Shown here one piece after another: positions 44,555-54,417 of a stretch of 64,000 bases of DNA. The stretch comes from Arsenicibacter rosenii. GTDB lineage: Bacteria; Bacteroidota; Bacteroidia; Cytophagales; Spirosomataceae. The stretch lies in NCBI RefSeq assembly GCF_001870735.1, contig NZ_MORL01000014.1, positions 1 through 64,000 of the forward strand. Direction: 5' to 3'. The notes beneath the pieces were generated by a model. The model saw only the letters and a program-made list of their open reading frames with translations. It was not told where the DNA came from and searched no databases. How positions within the stretch are numbered: the stretch's first letter is position 1; each line of letters starts with the position of its first letter. The position numbers and the translations under genes were made by a program.

Positions 44555-44655
44555 CCACTCTGGTCGCTTTTTGAATAAATAAACGGCAGGCCGTTACATA
44601 TTCAGTAGGTTTATAATCAGTTACATTCACCCTTAATGATGACTGCTCACCATAT

Positions 44656-47600
44656 ATGGAAAATGTGTATACTTATAGGCTCCTTGTCATTTTTCTCTTT
44701 GCCACACTGGGTATACCTGTGTATGCCCAGACCGATCCGGTTCAGTTCCGGTTTGAACATCTTACCGTCAATGAAGGCCTGTCGCACAGCGATGCCATGG
44801 CGGTTGTACAGGATCAGCAGGGGTTCATCTGGGTCGCAACCAATAAAGGCATTGATCGTTATGACGGCTATGAAATTAAGCCCTATCTGCTGCCGATTGA
44901 TAATGAAAACGGTCTTTCCAACAACCGTGTCCGTGCGCTGCATGTGAGCCCCGAAGGCGTCCTTTGGGCTGGTACGGAAGGCGGCGGGCTGAATGTCTAT
45001 AACCTGAATCAGGATCGGTTTATTTGCCTCCATATGAAGCCGGGCGGGCGTAGCCGTGAGTTGTTACAACTACTGAATCAGTCAGAAATAGTGGCGCTTG
45101 CCGTCGATAAACAAGGCAGAATCTGGGCCGGGACGAAGCAACACGGGGTGTTTATTGTGCAGGCCGGTACGGATGGAGACGTACAGTGGCTGAAACAGGT
45201 TAAACTGGATACGCCCCGCAGCCGCTTTTGTAGCATAACCGATCTGGTTATTGATAAATCAGGAACACTCTGGATTGCGGCGGCTAATGAAGGGCTTTTC
45301 AGGCTATCGATCAATCAGCCTGAAGCCGTTGCCGGATTAGTAACGGCGTTTGCCAAACGAAATGTGATGGCCCTGGCTCCTGACCGGCAAAACGGGCTTT
45401 GGGTAGCCACCGATAGCCAGGTGATGTGGCTTTCTGATGAAATGGTACATAAAAGACCGGTTGCCGATCCGGTTGTTCTGCCTCAGATGTTCCGGAGTAT
45501 CGACTGTATCCACAGAGACTCATTTGGCCGGTTATGGATCGGTACAAATTTTGGTCTGTTGATGGCACCGATCCGGTTACAGGATGGCCGGCCGCCAATC
45601 GTTACGGATAAAATCACGACTTATTTACCGCTGGATACCGATCCGTTCAGTATTAACTCCGGCCGTATTCACTGCATCTTTGAAGATCGGTTTCAGGTAC
45701 TTTGGCTGGCTGCATCCGCAGGCGGACTGAACAAAATTGACCTGCGGCAAAAGCCGTTCGGCCATTTGTCCCGGCAGCCGAGCCAGCATCCTACGTTAGC
45801 CAATAATTACATCAATGCCGTTTATAAGGAGGATGCCCGGAATCTGCTCTGGATTGCTACCCGCAACGGCATTTCCAGTTATGACCTCACCCATAAAGTC
45901 TATCAGAATTACTTCAGCCGTCCGTTGCCGGGAAACGTTACCGGTATGGATGTCTCCTGCATTTTTCAGGATACAGACAGTACGCTTTGGTTTGGTACAC
46001 AAAATGATGGTCTGATTTCCCTCCGGCGGCAACATGGGCAGCCCCGTTTTACGACGTATGCGGCAAAAGATGACCTGTTTCAGGAGGTAGAGAGTATTGT
46101 CGAAGATAAATTCGGGACGATCTGGGTCGCTTCTTTTGACCACGGCCTGACGCGCCTGAACCACGAAGGAAAGGTGCTGGCGACCTACAACATGCATAAC
46201 AGCCGGTTGCCTACCAACCGGTTTACGTTTCTGCTCTATGACAAACCGACAAATATTCTCTGGGCAAGCACCCAGAATGCCGGTGTGCTGAAGCTGAAAG
46301 TACGACCCGATAAAATCGAATTGCTCCGTCAGTTTAAACATGACATTCATGATCCGGGAAGCTTCAGGGTTAACTATGCCTGGCCTTTGCTGAAAGACCG
46401 GCGTGGGATTATCTGGGTAGGCACCATTGGCGGCGGCCTGCATCAGATTATTACCAATAAAAGAGGGCAGGAAGAAGTCAGACGATGTACTTCCTGGTTG
46501 CCCGACAGCGACGTAGAAAGCATACTGGAGGATAACGAAGGCAACCTGTGGTTAGGCAGCGAAGGGTTGATCCGGGTGAACGTTGCCACGCACCGTGTGC
46601 TGCGCTATAACGTAGTGGATGGTGTGCAGAGTAATTCGTTTAAAATCGGAGCGGCATGCCGCGCACATGACGAGACGCTCTTCTTTGGCGGTATTAATGG
46701 CATCACCTTTTTGAAACCCTGCCTGATTCAGTCGAACCCCTACCCTCCTTTTGTGCAGATTACCGGATTTGCCGTTCAGAATCAGCCGGTGCATGTCGGT
46801 CAGGAAATCAACGGGCGTGTGTTGGTGCGTGAGTCGCTTAACCATACGCAGGGCCTGCAGATTAAGGATAACGAAAATGACTTTTCGATTTCGTTTGTCG
46901 GCCTGAACTTCGCCAATCCCCGAAAAAACCGCTATGCCTATCAGCTGGTTGGCTATAACGACAAATGGATTCCGCTCCCGGGTAACCAGCGGACGGTTAG
47001 CTTCACCAATTTACCCGCCGGTAACTATACGTTTCAGGTAAAAGCCGATAACGGGGAGGGCGTCTGGACACATCAGCCGGCCACGCTGCGCCTGACCATA
47101 TTGCCGCCATGGTGGAAAACCGGCGTGGCTTACGGTATCTATAGCCTACTCCTGATTACGGTTTTATTGCTCGCCCGGCATATTTTACTGAAGCAGCAGG
47201 CGCTGGAAAATAAGGTGGCTTTTGAGCATTTTCAGTATGAAAAGGAAAAAGAACTGAGTCATCTGAAACTTGAATTTTTTACCCATGTTTCACACGAGAT
47301 ACGCACGCCTTTAACCCTGATTCTGGGGCCGATGGAAGAACTGGCCGCATCGGCCTGGAAGTTCAACGGCATGAAAGACAAGGTCTTGCTCGTGCACCAG
47401 CAGACCCGCCGGTTGTTGTCGCTCATTAACCAGTTGCTGGACTTCCGGAAAATGGAGTCGCAGCAGATCGCGTTGCAGGCTTCCCGCAACGACATTATTC
47501 CGTTTGTAAAGGAGCTGTTTCTGATGTTTCAGCTAAAAGCCGAAGAACAACGGCTGCGGTATACGATTGAGGTGCCGCCCGGGGCGGTAGGGGTATATTT

Positions 47601-48885
47601 TGACCGCAATAAACTCGAAGTCGCCATTATCAATGTGTTGTCAAATGCCCTGAAATACACACCTGCTGAGCGAGGTGTTCAACTGCGGGTAGTTGTTGTC
47701 GGCAATGCGGAGGAAGATGCCCGGTATGATGAACAGCATAGACTTCAGCACAACTTTCTGGAAATCAGCATTGCCGATGAAGGTGTCGGTATTAAGCCGG
47801 AAGAGCTGGAGCGGGTATTTGATGTTTATTATCAGGCCTCCCATTCGGCGTCAATGCGGGTTGTCGGTACCGGCATCGGTTTGTCGCTGGTAAAACAGTT
47901 TGTTGAGCGGCATGGCGGGGAGGTTCGTATAACCAGCCGGGTCAATGCCGGCACTACATTTATCATCCGGCTGCCGTTCGGGAAGCAGCACCTGAATCCG
48001 GCCGATTTAACCGTACAGGAAGCCTGTTTACCGCAAACACAGCCCTCCCCGGCCGATTATACCTTTATTGTTGATCCGACGGTGGTTGTACCCGCTACCC
48101 TGCGCTTGCTGGTTGTCGAAGATAACAGCGATGTGCGGGAGTATATCACTCAATTGTTTGAGGCTAAGTTTGAGGTCCATACGGCATCAGATGGTCTGGA
48201 AGGCTGGGAAAAAGCAATTCATCTCCTGCCTGATCTTATTATCAGTGATATCATGATGCCGCAAAGTGACGGGCTGGAACTGTGTAAAAAAATCAAACAG
48301 GAGCCTAAAACCATGCATATTCCGGTGGTGCTGCTGACGGCCAGAGCGGCGGTTATCCATGAGATTGAAGGATTGGAGCTAGGCGCTGATGAATACATAA
48401 GCAAGCCGTTTAATCCGGATATGCTGACGGCCAGGGTAAGTACACTGGTGTATAACCGGCTGAAAATGAGGCAGTATTATCAGCAAAAGATTCTGCTGGA
48501 GCCAACGGATATCTGTATTCCGGATGCCGACAAACTATTTCTGGAAACGGCGATGGCTATTGTCGAAAAGAACCTGATGGAACCGGATTTCTCGGTGCAG
48601 GAACTGGTCAAGGCCATGGCGATGAGCCGGTCGGTTTTCTACCGGAAAATTAAGAGCATTACCGGGCAGTCGGTAGTTGAGTTTATCAATGATATACGGA
48701 TGCGGCGGGCCGCCAAATTGCTGATATCCAGTCAACTCAGGGTGTTTGAGGTATGTACGCTGGTCGGCCTCGAAGACCTGAAGTATTTCCGGAAAGCTTT
48801 TCAGCAGGTGCATGGCGTGTCCCCCTCTGAATACGTACGGAAACACCGGGCAGAAAAGGAGGCACCGGTAAGCGGCCCGGCATAG
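44656..48885 (+). CDS. hybrid two-component system regulator (HTCS: sensor, kinase, receiver and AraC DNA-binding domains in one protein)
   Basis: A 1409-residue one-protein signalling system. The signal sequence covers residues 1-24. Two Reg_prop beta-propellers (about 30-700; repeats such as FIWVATNKGIDRYDG and VLWAGTEGGGLNVYN) and a Y_Y_Y domain (~735-810; YAYQLVGYNDKW, LPAGNYTFQVKADNGEG) form the periplasmic sensor. One membrane helix lies near 822-842. HisKA follows with phospho-acceptor His880 (SHEIRTPL), then a GHKL ATPase (NVLSNALKYTP, GTGIGLSLVKQFV), a receiver with Asp1198 (IISDIMMP) and an AraC HTH (about 1285-1400). It is divergent from the susC operon, which it most likely activates on ligand binding. 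Confidence 0.93.
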   Translation: MENVYTYRLLVIFLFATLGIPVYAQTDPVQFRFEHLTVNEGLSHSDAMAVVQDQQGFIWVATNKGIDRYDGYEIKPYLLPIDNENGLSNNRVRALHVSPEGVLWAGTEGGGLNVYNLNQDRFICLHMKPGGRSRELLQLLNQSEIVALAVDKQGRIWAGTKQHGVFIVQAGTDGDVQWLKQVKLDTPRSRFCSITDLVIDKSGTLWIAAANEGLFRLSINQPEAVAGLVTAFAKRNVMALAPDRQNGLWVATDSQVMWLSDEMVHKRPVADPVVLPQMFRSIDCIHRDSFGRLWIGTNFGLLMAPIRLQDGRPPIVTDKITTYLPLDTDPFSINSGRIHCIFEDRFQVLWLAASAGGLNKIDLRQKPFGHLSRQPSQHPTLANNYINAVYKEDARNLLWIATRNGISSYDLTHKVYQNYFSRPLPGNVTGMDVSCIFQDTDSTLWFGTQNDGLISLRRQHGQPRFTTYAAKDDLFQEVESIVEDKFGTIWVASFDHGLTRLNHEGKVLATYNMHNSRLPTNRFTFLLYDKPTNILWASTQNAGVLKLKVRPDKIELLRQFKHDIHDPGSFRVNYAWPLLKDRRGIIWVGTIGGGLHQIITNKRGQEEVRRCTSWLPDSDVESILEDNEGNLWLGSEGLIRVNVATHRVLRYNVVDGVQSNSFKIGAACRAHDETLFFGGINGITFLKPCLIQSNPYPPFVQITGFAVQNQPVHVGQEINGRVLVRESLNHTQGLQIKDNENDFSISFVGLNFANPRKNRYAYQLVGYNDKWIPLPGNQRTVSFTNLPAGNYTFQVKADNGEGVWTHQPATLRLTILPPWWKTGVAYGIYSLLLITVLLLARHILLKQQALENKVAFEHFQYEKEKELSHLKLEFFTHVSHEIRTPLTLILGPMEELAASAWKFNGMKDKVLLVHQQTRRLLSLINQLLDFRKMESQQIALQASRNDIIPFVKELFLMFQLKAEEQRLRYTIEVPPGAVGVYFDRNKLEVAIINVLSNALKYTPAERGVQLRVVVVGNAEEDARYDEQHRLQHNFLEISIADEGVGIKPEELERVFDVYYQASHSASMRVVGTGIGLSLVKQFVERHGGEVRITSRVNAGTTFIIRLPFGKQHLNPADLTVQEACLPQTQPSPADYTFIVDPTVVVPATLRLLVVEDNSDVREYITQLFEAKFEVHTASDGLEGWEKAIHLLPDLIISDIMMPQSDGLELCKKIKQEPKTMHIPVVLLTARAAVIHEIEGLELGADEYISKPFNPDMLTARVSTLVYNRLKMRQYYQQKILLEPTDICIPDADKLFLETAMAIVEKNLMEPDFSVQELVKAMAMSRSVFYRKIKSITGQSVVEFINDIRMRRAAKLLISSQLRVFEVCTLVGLEDLKYFRKAFQQVHGVSPSEYVRKHRAEKEAPVSGPA

Positions 48886-48954
48886 AGGAAAACAAAAACA
48901 CGTTTGCCGTTCAGGGCGTTTTTCTGTAAATTAGCCAGATTACAAACGCGACTA

Positions 48955-50976
48955 ATGAACTTCAAACTCACATCAGAATTTGAGCCAACCGGCGATCAGC
49001 CAAAGGCGATTGCGGAGTTGGTGAAAGGAATAAATGAACGGGAACCGGCGCAGGTATTACTTGGGGTTACGGGGTCCGGCAAAACGTTTTCGGTGGCCAA
49101 CGTTATCGCTCAGACAAACCGGCCGACGCTTATTCTGAGTCATAACAAAACGCTGGCCGCCCAGCTTTACGGCGAGTTCAAGCAGTTTTTTCCTGACAAT
49201 GCGGTCGAATACTTCATCAGCTATTACGACTATTACCAGCCGGAGGCGTATATCGCAACCACGAACACATACATTGAAAAAGACCTGGCAATCAACGAAG
49301 AGATTGACAAGTTACGGCTGGCGGCTACGTCTGCGCTCATGAGCGGCCGCCGCGATGTGATTGTGATTGCGTCGGTTTCCTGTATCTATGGTATGGGAAA
49401 TCCGGAAGAATTTAAAAACAACGTAGTGCGGATTGGCGTCGGCGAACTCATGAGCCGCAATCACTTCCTGCACCGGCTTGTTGAAATCCTTTACAGCCGT
49501 ACTGAAGGGGAGTTTCAGCGCGGAAATTTCCGGGTAAAAGGCGATACGGTCGATATCTATGTAGCCTATGCCGATTTTGCGTACCGCATTATTTTCTTCG
49601 GCGATGAGATTGAAACCATCCAGCGGATCGACCCGTCGACCGGTAAGAAAATTTCTGATGAACGAATGGTCGCTATTTTCCCGGCGAACCTGTTCGTAAC
49701 GGGGCGGGATACGCTCAACCGCGCCATTTATGAGATTCAGGATGATCTGGTCTCTCAAATCCGGTATTTTGAAAAGGATTTCCGCGAAATGGAAGCCGGA
49801 CGAATCAAGGAACGAACCGAGTTCGATCTGGAGATGATGCGGGAACTGGGTTATTGCTCCGGTATTGAAAACTACTCGCGGTATTTTGATCAGCGCAAAC
49901 CCGGACAGCGGCCATTCTGCCTGCTCGACTACTTCCCCGATGATTACCTGTTGGTTATCGACGAGAGCCACGTAACGATCCCCCAGATCCGGGCCATGTG
50001 GGGCGGAGACCGCTCCCGCAAGGAGTCGCTGGTAGATTATGGTTTCCGGTTGCCGTCGGCGCTGGATAACCGGCCACTGACCTTTCAGGAATTCGAGGAG
50101 CTGGCCGGCCAGACCATTTTTGTATCGGCCACCCCGGCCGATTATGAACTGCGGCGGAGTGAGGGCGTAGTGGTCGAACAGTTAATCCGCCCGACAGGCT
50201 TATTAGATCCTGAAATTCAGGTACGGCCAAGTCTGAACCAGATTGATGACCTGCTCGAAGAAATCGACGCGCGGGTGAAACGATCGGAGCGGGTACTGGT
50301 TACGACTCTGACCAAGCGGATGGCTGAGGAACTCAGTAAATACCTGGATCGGGTAGGTATCAAAACGCGGTACATCCACTCCGAAGTGAAAACCCTCGAA
50401 CGGGTCGAAATCCTCCGTGATCTGCGTCTGGGTAATTTTGATGTACTGGTCGGGGTAAACCTGCTGCGTGAGGGGCTCGATTTGCCTGAGGTATCGCTGG
50501 TGGCGATCATGGATGCCGACAAGGAAGGCTTCCTGCGTGATATCCGGTCGCTGATTCAGACCATTGGCCGTGCTGCACGGAATGCCAACGGACGGGTACT
50601 GATGTATGCCGATACGATCACCAAATCGATGCAGAAAGCCATTGAGGAAACCAACCGCCGCCGGGTGATACAGATGGCGTATAACGAAGAACATGGTATA
50701 ACGCCAACCACCGTCCTGAAATCGCGGGAATCGATCATGGGGCAGACCAAAGTGGCCGATGTGAAACCGCTGAATAAGCACTATTACGTTGAACCAGAGG
50801 AGATTCGGGTAGCTGCCGATCCGGTTGTGCAGTATATGGGTAAACATGATCTCGAACAACTGATCAAGGAAACCCAGTCAAAAATGGAGAAAGCGGCCAA
50901 AGAGCTGGATTTCATGGAAGCAGCCCGCCTGCGCGATGAACTCTTCCAGCTCCGCGAGCGGCTGAAAAAAGAATAG
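48955..50976 (+). CDS. uvrB: excinuclease ABC subunit UvrB
   Basis: A 673-residue helicase-like protein of nucleotide excision repair that loads onto damage with UvrA and recruits UvrC. Walker A is LLGVTGSGKTFSVAN near residue 38, and the beta-hairpin that probes lesions is YYDYYQPEAYIATTNTYIEK. Motif II/III and the DEAH-like LLVIDESHVTIPQ follow, with motif VI QTIGRAARNANGRV. The C-terminal UVR motif is LEQLIKETQSKMEKAAKELD. The ATG at 48955 gives the usual start MNFKLTSEFEPTGDQP. It is a single gene. Confidence 0.97.
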   Translation: MNFKLTSEFEPTGDQPKAIAELVKGINEREPAQVLLGVTGSGKTFSVANVIAQTNRPTLILSHNKTLAAQLYGEFKQFFPDNAVEYFISYYDYYQPEAYIATTNTYIEKDLAINEEIDKLRLAATSALMSGRRDVIVIASVSCIYGMGNPEEFKNNVVRIGVGELMSRNHFLHRLVEILYSRTEGEFQRGNFRVKGDTVDIYVAYADFAYRIIFFGDEIETIQRIDPSTGKKISDERMVAIFPANLFVTGRDTLNRAIYEIQDDLVSQIRYFEKDFREMEAGRIKERTEFDLEMMRELGYCSGIENYSRYFDQRKPGQRPFCLLDYFPDDYLLVIDESHVTIPQIRAMWGGDRSRKESLVDYGFRLPSALDNRPLTFQEFEELAGQTIFVSATPADYELRRSEGVVVEQLIRPTGLLDPEIQVRPSLNQIDDLLEEIDARVKRSERVLVTTLTKRMAEELSKYLDRVGIKTRYIHSEVKTLERVEILRDLRLGNFDVLVGVNLLREGLDLPEVSLVAIMDADKEGFLRDIRSLIQTIGRAARNANGRVLMYADTITKSMQKAIEETNRRRVIQMAYNEEHGITPTTVLKSRESIMGQTKVADVKPLNKHYYVEPEEIRVAADPVVQYMGKHDLEQLIKETQSKMEKAAKELDFMEAARLRDELFQLRERLKKE

Positions 50977-50983
50977 GTAACGA

Positions 50984-51032
50984 TTGGCTGGCAGATAACA
51001 ATATCCCCTTGTCGCTGACATCTGCCAGCCAA
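50984..51032 (+). terminator. hairpin after uvrB
   Basis: TTGGCTGGCAGAT (50984-50996) pairs perfectly with ATCTGCCAGCCAA (51020-51032) around a 23-base loop. There is no T-tract, so it may end transcription weakly or protect the 3' end. Confidence 0.45.
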
Positions 51033-51106
51033 CACCCTGATATTCGTCATAGTTCGCCCCTGCGGTGTCGCCTAATTTTGATGTTACCCATTAAGCATCA
51101 ATAGAT

Positions 51107-52468
51107 ATGGATACCGCCTTACTTCAGAAATACAACGTTCCCGGACCACGTTATACCAGCTACCCTACGGTCCCTTACTGGAATAAAACCGCACCTGCTG
51201 CCGGGGAGTGGCTGCAAACCGTTTCCGATACATTTGCCGCCACCAACAGTACGGATGGGATCAGCCTGTATATTCACCTTCCTTTTTGTGAAAGTCTCTG
51301 TACGTATTGCGGTTGCAACACGCGGATTACGGTTAATCACCGTGTGGAAGAACCTTACATCTATGCTGTCCTGACGGAATGGGCCATGTACCGGTCTCAT
51401 TTCAGTGAGACCCCTAAAATCCGTGAGCTTCACCTGGGCGGAGGGACACCGACATTTTTCAGCGCCGAAAACCTGCGCCGGCTTATTGAAGGCCTGCTGG
51501 CAGGTGCCGAAATTCACGAAAAAGCCTGTTTTAGCTTCGAAGCACACCCCGGCAACACGACTGATGAACACCTGCAAACGCTTTACGACCTCGGCTTCCG
51601 TCGGGTGAGTGTCGGCGTACAGGATACCAATCCGCTCGTTCTTGAATTAATCAACCGCCATCAGACCTATGAGCAGGTTGAACACCTGATCCTGAAAGCG
51701 CGGGAAATCGGGTATACATCCGTAAATATCGATATGGTGTATGGGTTACCGCAGCAGCGTGTCTGTTCCATGACCCAGACCATTATGAATATCACCAACC
51801 TGAAACCCGACCGGCTGGCCCTGTACAGTTACGCGCACGTGCCGTGGGTAAAGCCCGGGCAACGCCGTTTCTCGGAACAGGATCTGCCGGATGCGTCGAA
51901 GAAACTGGCCATTTATGAAACCTGCCGTAACTGGCTGGAGTTGTCAGGCTACCAGGAAATCGGGATGGATCACTTTGCGCTGGCGACAGATAGTCTTTCC
52001 GAAGCCGAAAAAAATGGCCGGTTACACCGGAATTTTATGGGCTATACCGACACACCGACCAAACTGCTGATTGGTTTAGGCGCATCGTCGATCAGCGACA
52101 GCTGGGGAGCCTATGTGCAGAATGCCAAATCGGTGGAAGCCTACTACGAACGCCTGCGCGACGGGCAGTTTCCGTTCTTTAAAGGTCATTTGCTGACCGA
52201 AGACGATCTGGTGATCCGCAGACATATCCTGAACCTGATGTGTCGTTTTGAGACGAGCTGGATGGATAAAACACTACAGTCAGAAGGTGTGTATGAAGGC
52301 CTGCACCGGATTGAGGAGCTGGAAGCCGATGGTCTGGTTGAGGTAGAACCATACCGGCTTCGGGTAACCCCGAAAGGCCGCTCCTTTGTCCGCAACGTTT
52401 GTATGGCTTTTGATGCCAGACTGTGGGAAAATCTGCCGGAGACGACACTCTTCAGCCAGACTGTATAG
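51107..52468 (+). CDS. hemN: oxygen-independent coproporphyrinogen III oxidase
   Basis: A 453-residue radical-SAM enzyme making protoporphyrinogen IX without O2. The iron-sulfur cysteines are Cys61, Cys65 and Cys68 (FCESLCTYCGC), with the additional Cys70 typical of true HemN. The N-terminal Tyr motif GPRYTSYPTVPYWN and the segments HLGGGTPTFFS, VSVGVQDTNPLVLELINR and NIDMVYGLPQQ complete the family pattern. The C-terminal HemN domain contains YEGLHRIEELEADGLVEVE. It is a single gene, convergent with a histidine kinase. The other heme genes are elsewhere. Confidence 0.95.
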   Translation: MDTALLQKYNVPGPRYTSYPTVPYWNKTAPAAGEWLQTVSDTFAATNSTDGISLYIHLPFCESLCTYCGCNTRITVNHRVEEPYIYAVLTEWAMYRSHFSETPKIRELHLGGGTPTFFSAENLRRLIEGLLAGAEIHEKACFSFEAHPGNTTDEHLQTLYDLGFRRVSVGVQDTNPLVLELINRHQTYEQVEHLILKAREIGYTSVNIDMVYGLPQQRVCSMTQTIMNITNLKPDRLALYSYAHVPWVKPGQRRFSEQDLPDASKKLAIYETCRNWLELSGYQEIGMDHFALATDSLSEAEKNGRLHRNFMGYTDTPTKLLIGLGASSISDSWGAYVQNAKSVEAYYERLRDGQFPFFKGHLLTEDDLVIRRHILNLMCRFETSWMDKTLQSEGVYEGLHRIEELEADGLVEVEPYRLRVTPKGRSFVRNVCMAFDARLWENLPETTLFSQTV

Positions 52469-52492
52469 CCAAATGTAGATAAACAGGAGATG

Positions 52493-52526
52493 AAAAGGGT
52501 AGGTGATCTATGGCTCCTGCCCTTTT
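52493..52526. terminator. bidirectional terminator between hemN and PAS kinase
   Basis: AAAAGGGTAGG (52493-52503) pairs with CCTGCCCTTTT (52516-52526) with one G-U pair and a 12-base loop, followed by T residues. It separates two convergent genes. Confidence 0.8.
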
Positions 52527-52534
52527 TTGTGTGT

Positions 52535-53812
52535 TCAGTCGACAGGTTCGGCTACCGGTTTCGGAGCGGCAACGGGCTGAGGAATCTCCACAATAAATTC
52601 GGTACCCTCATTGACCTGACTGTTAAACGAAACCCCGCCGTTCATCAGCCGTACGTAGCTGCCGACAATGTGGAGGCCAAGGCCCGTACCGGCAATATTA
52701 CCCGCATTGCTGGCGCGGAAGAAGCGCTCAAACAAATGGCCCTGATCTTCGGGTGGTATACCAATTCCCTGATCCTGAATGGCAATCCGTAATACACTCG
52801 TACTGATTTCGGCCCGTAAGCTTATGGCAGACTGTGGCGGCGAATACTTAATGGCGTTGGAGAGCAGGTTGAACAGAATATTCCGTACCAGAGCCGGATC
52901 AATGTAAACCTGATCGGTGTTGACCTCCGGCCGGATTGTATACGATACGGCAAAGGTCTGGCCCTGCTTGGCGATTTCCTGCATTTGTGGAATCACCTGC
53001 TGTACTACCGCTGACAGGCTGGTCCAGGCCGGCTGGCAAACCACTTTGCCTTCTTCCAGTTTGCTAACCGACAGAAAATCGTTCAGAATATCGTTCAGGT
53101 GTTTTACTGATGACTGAATACGGCTGATGTGCTTGTCGCGCTTGACGGTCTCCTGCATGTCTGCGTATTTCTCCACCAGCGAAAGCGACGACAGGACGGT
53201 GGCAAGCGGTGTCCGGAACTCGTGCGAAGCCAGCGAGATAAAATTAGATTTCATGCGGTTCAGATCCATTTCCCGCTGGAGCGCATGATGCAGTTCTTCT
53301 TTCGTATGTTCGAGTTTCTGAATAGCTTCTTTCAGAATCAACGTGCGGTCTTCTACCTCCTGTTCGAGCCGGTTGTTGTATTCGCGGAGGTGAATTTCGG
53401 CTTGCTTCCGGACGGTAATATCGATGATAAACGCGATGACAAAACTACCCTGTGAGTTCTGGAAAGGACTCAGGCTGATTTCGATCGGAAAAGCAGAGCC
53501 ATCTTTCCGCTGGCCAAACAGGTCACGGCCTTTGCCCATCCGGCGGGGTGAGGCATGGGCAAAAAATTCGGTACGATGATTACGATGAAGTGCCTGATGC
53601 GTATTGGGTATTAAAACTTCGACCTCCTTACCCAGTAGTTCGCCGGGACCGTACCCGAATAATTGCTCAGCGCTCGGATTGATTTTTACAATTTGGCCTT
53701 TGTTGTCAGTGATCAACATACCCTCAGTGGCAAATTGAAACACCGCTTCGGCCTGATTTAGTATGTCCATTTCGCTGGAAAAGCCGGATGAATTTGGTTC
53801 GTTCTGGAGCAT
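52535..53812 (-). CDS. PAS-domain sensor histidine kinase (soluble)
   Basis: A 425-residue kinase without membrane helices or signal peptide. A PAS/PAC module (~14-135) opens with AVFQFATEGMLITDNKGQIVKINPSAEQLFGY and includes the PAC segment RKDGSAFPIEISLSPF. A coiled-coil linker (~135-185) follows. HisKA has phospho-acceptor His197 (ASHEFRTPLA). The GHKL ATPase has NLLSNAIKYSPP, DQGIGIPPEDQGHLFERFF and GTGLGLHIVGSYV. The C-terminus is a Pro/Val tail (PQPVAAPKPVAEPVD). There is no response regulator next to it, so it is an orphan kinase sensing an intracellular signal. Confidence 0.9.
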   Translation of the reverse strand: MLQNEPNSSGFSSEMDILNQAEAVFQFATEGMLITDNKGQIVKINPSAEQLFGYGPGELLGKEVEVLIPNTHQALHRNHRTEFFAHASPRRMGKGRDLFGQRKDGSAFPIEISLSPFQNSQGSFVIAFIIDITVRKQAEIHLREYNNRLEQEVEDRTLILKEAIQKLEHTKEELHHALQREMDLNRMKSNFISLASHEFRTPLATVLSSLSLVEKYADMQETVKRDKHISRIQSSVKHLNDILNDFLSVSKLEEGKVVCQPAWTSLSAVVQQVIPQMQEIAKQGQTFAVSYTIRPEVNTDQVYIDPALVRNILFNLLSNAIKYSPPQSAISLRAEISTSVLRIAIQDQGIGIPPEDQGHLFERFFRASNAGNIAGTGLGLHIVGSYVRLMNGGVSFNSQVNEGTEFIVEIPQPVAAPKPVAEPVD

Positions 53813-54024
53813 GGCAACTTACAGGGTTTGTGTTTCAGAAGGTATGATAAGCGTCATAAAGTAATAAAATGCGCCCGCAAACCATCAAAATTACGACTCT
53901 GCATCCATAAAATCAGAGAAAGGACTGATAAAACTCATATTTCGGGTTCCGGAAAAAAACGAAGTTTGAATCAACGATCAGGCGTATCCCTGAGGAGTCA
54001 AAGGGAGGGAAAAACGAGGAGTGT

Positions 54025-54366
54025 ATGCAGCCAATACGAGTATATCCAGACATGAAATGGCGCGACCTGCAACAGGTGTTTAACGATTTATTCCCCTATC
54101 TGCGGCTTGACGTAGAATCCGGACATAAATCGTTCATTGACCGGCCGCTTTCAGCGCTCAGCCGGTTAACCGTGCCGAACAGTTTTGACATTGTTCCGGA
54201 TATGACTGTTGACGAACTGGAGATGGCGTTTCAGTATGAAATGGGGCTGCCGTGCAGAGTATTACGTCGATCCGGATACACCTGGCTCGAAACCGCCTAT
54301 ACCAGGCGCTGGAGCCTTGAGCGTCAGAATGACAAAGGCGCTGAATTATCGAGAGACCTTAGGTAA
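54025..54366 (+). CDS. hypothetical protein, 113 residues
   Basis: A 113-residue soluble protein of unknown family. Starts at 54025 and at the ATG at 54052 (MKWRDLQQVFND) are both possible. Features are an acidic/aromatic N-terminus (FNDLFPYLRLDVES), the central DIVPDMTVDELEMAFQYEMGLPCRVLRR and a charged C-terminus. The segment DMTVDELEMAFQYEMGLPCRV recalls a helix-strand DNA- or ligand-binding unit, but nothing more can be said. Its codon usage is like the neighbouring genes and it ends at a convergent hairpin, which supports a real gene. The ~210 bp before it hold no other gene. Confidence 0.6.
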   Translation: MQPIRVYPDMKWRDLQQVFNDLFPYLRLDVESGHKSFIDRPLSALSRLTVPNSFDIVPDMTVDELEMAFQYEMGLPCRVLRRSGYTWLETAYTRRWSLERQNDKGAELSRDLR

Positions 54367-54369
54367 CAG

Positions 54370-54409
54370 ATTCCGGCAGGTGAACGCCGTAAAGGCTACC
54401 TGCCGGAAT
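54370..54409. terminator. hairpin between convergent genes
   Basis: ATTCCGGCAGGT (54370-54381) pairs with ACCTGCCGGAAT (54398-54409), with inner GCC/GGC pairing. There is no strong T-tract. It ends the 113-residue gene and the convergent aminotransferase. Confidence 0.6.
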
Positions 54410-54417
54410 ACATAAGG

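Noticed and set aside
45796-46443. A 215-residue minus-strand open frame
   Set aside because: It is antisense to the Reg_prop propeller of the HTCS; the repeats explain its length.
48904-48954. Longer start for uvrB
   Set aside because: The added residues are not part of the family. The ATG at 48955 gives the conserved MNFKLTSEFEP start.
53828-54055. A 75-residue plus-strand open frame upstream of the 113-residue gene
   Set aside because: The product is strongly basic with no pattern, it overlaps the next gene, and it lies in a region that looks like plain intergenic sequence.
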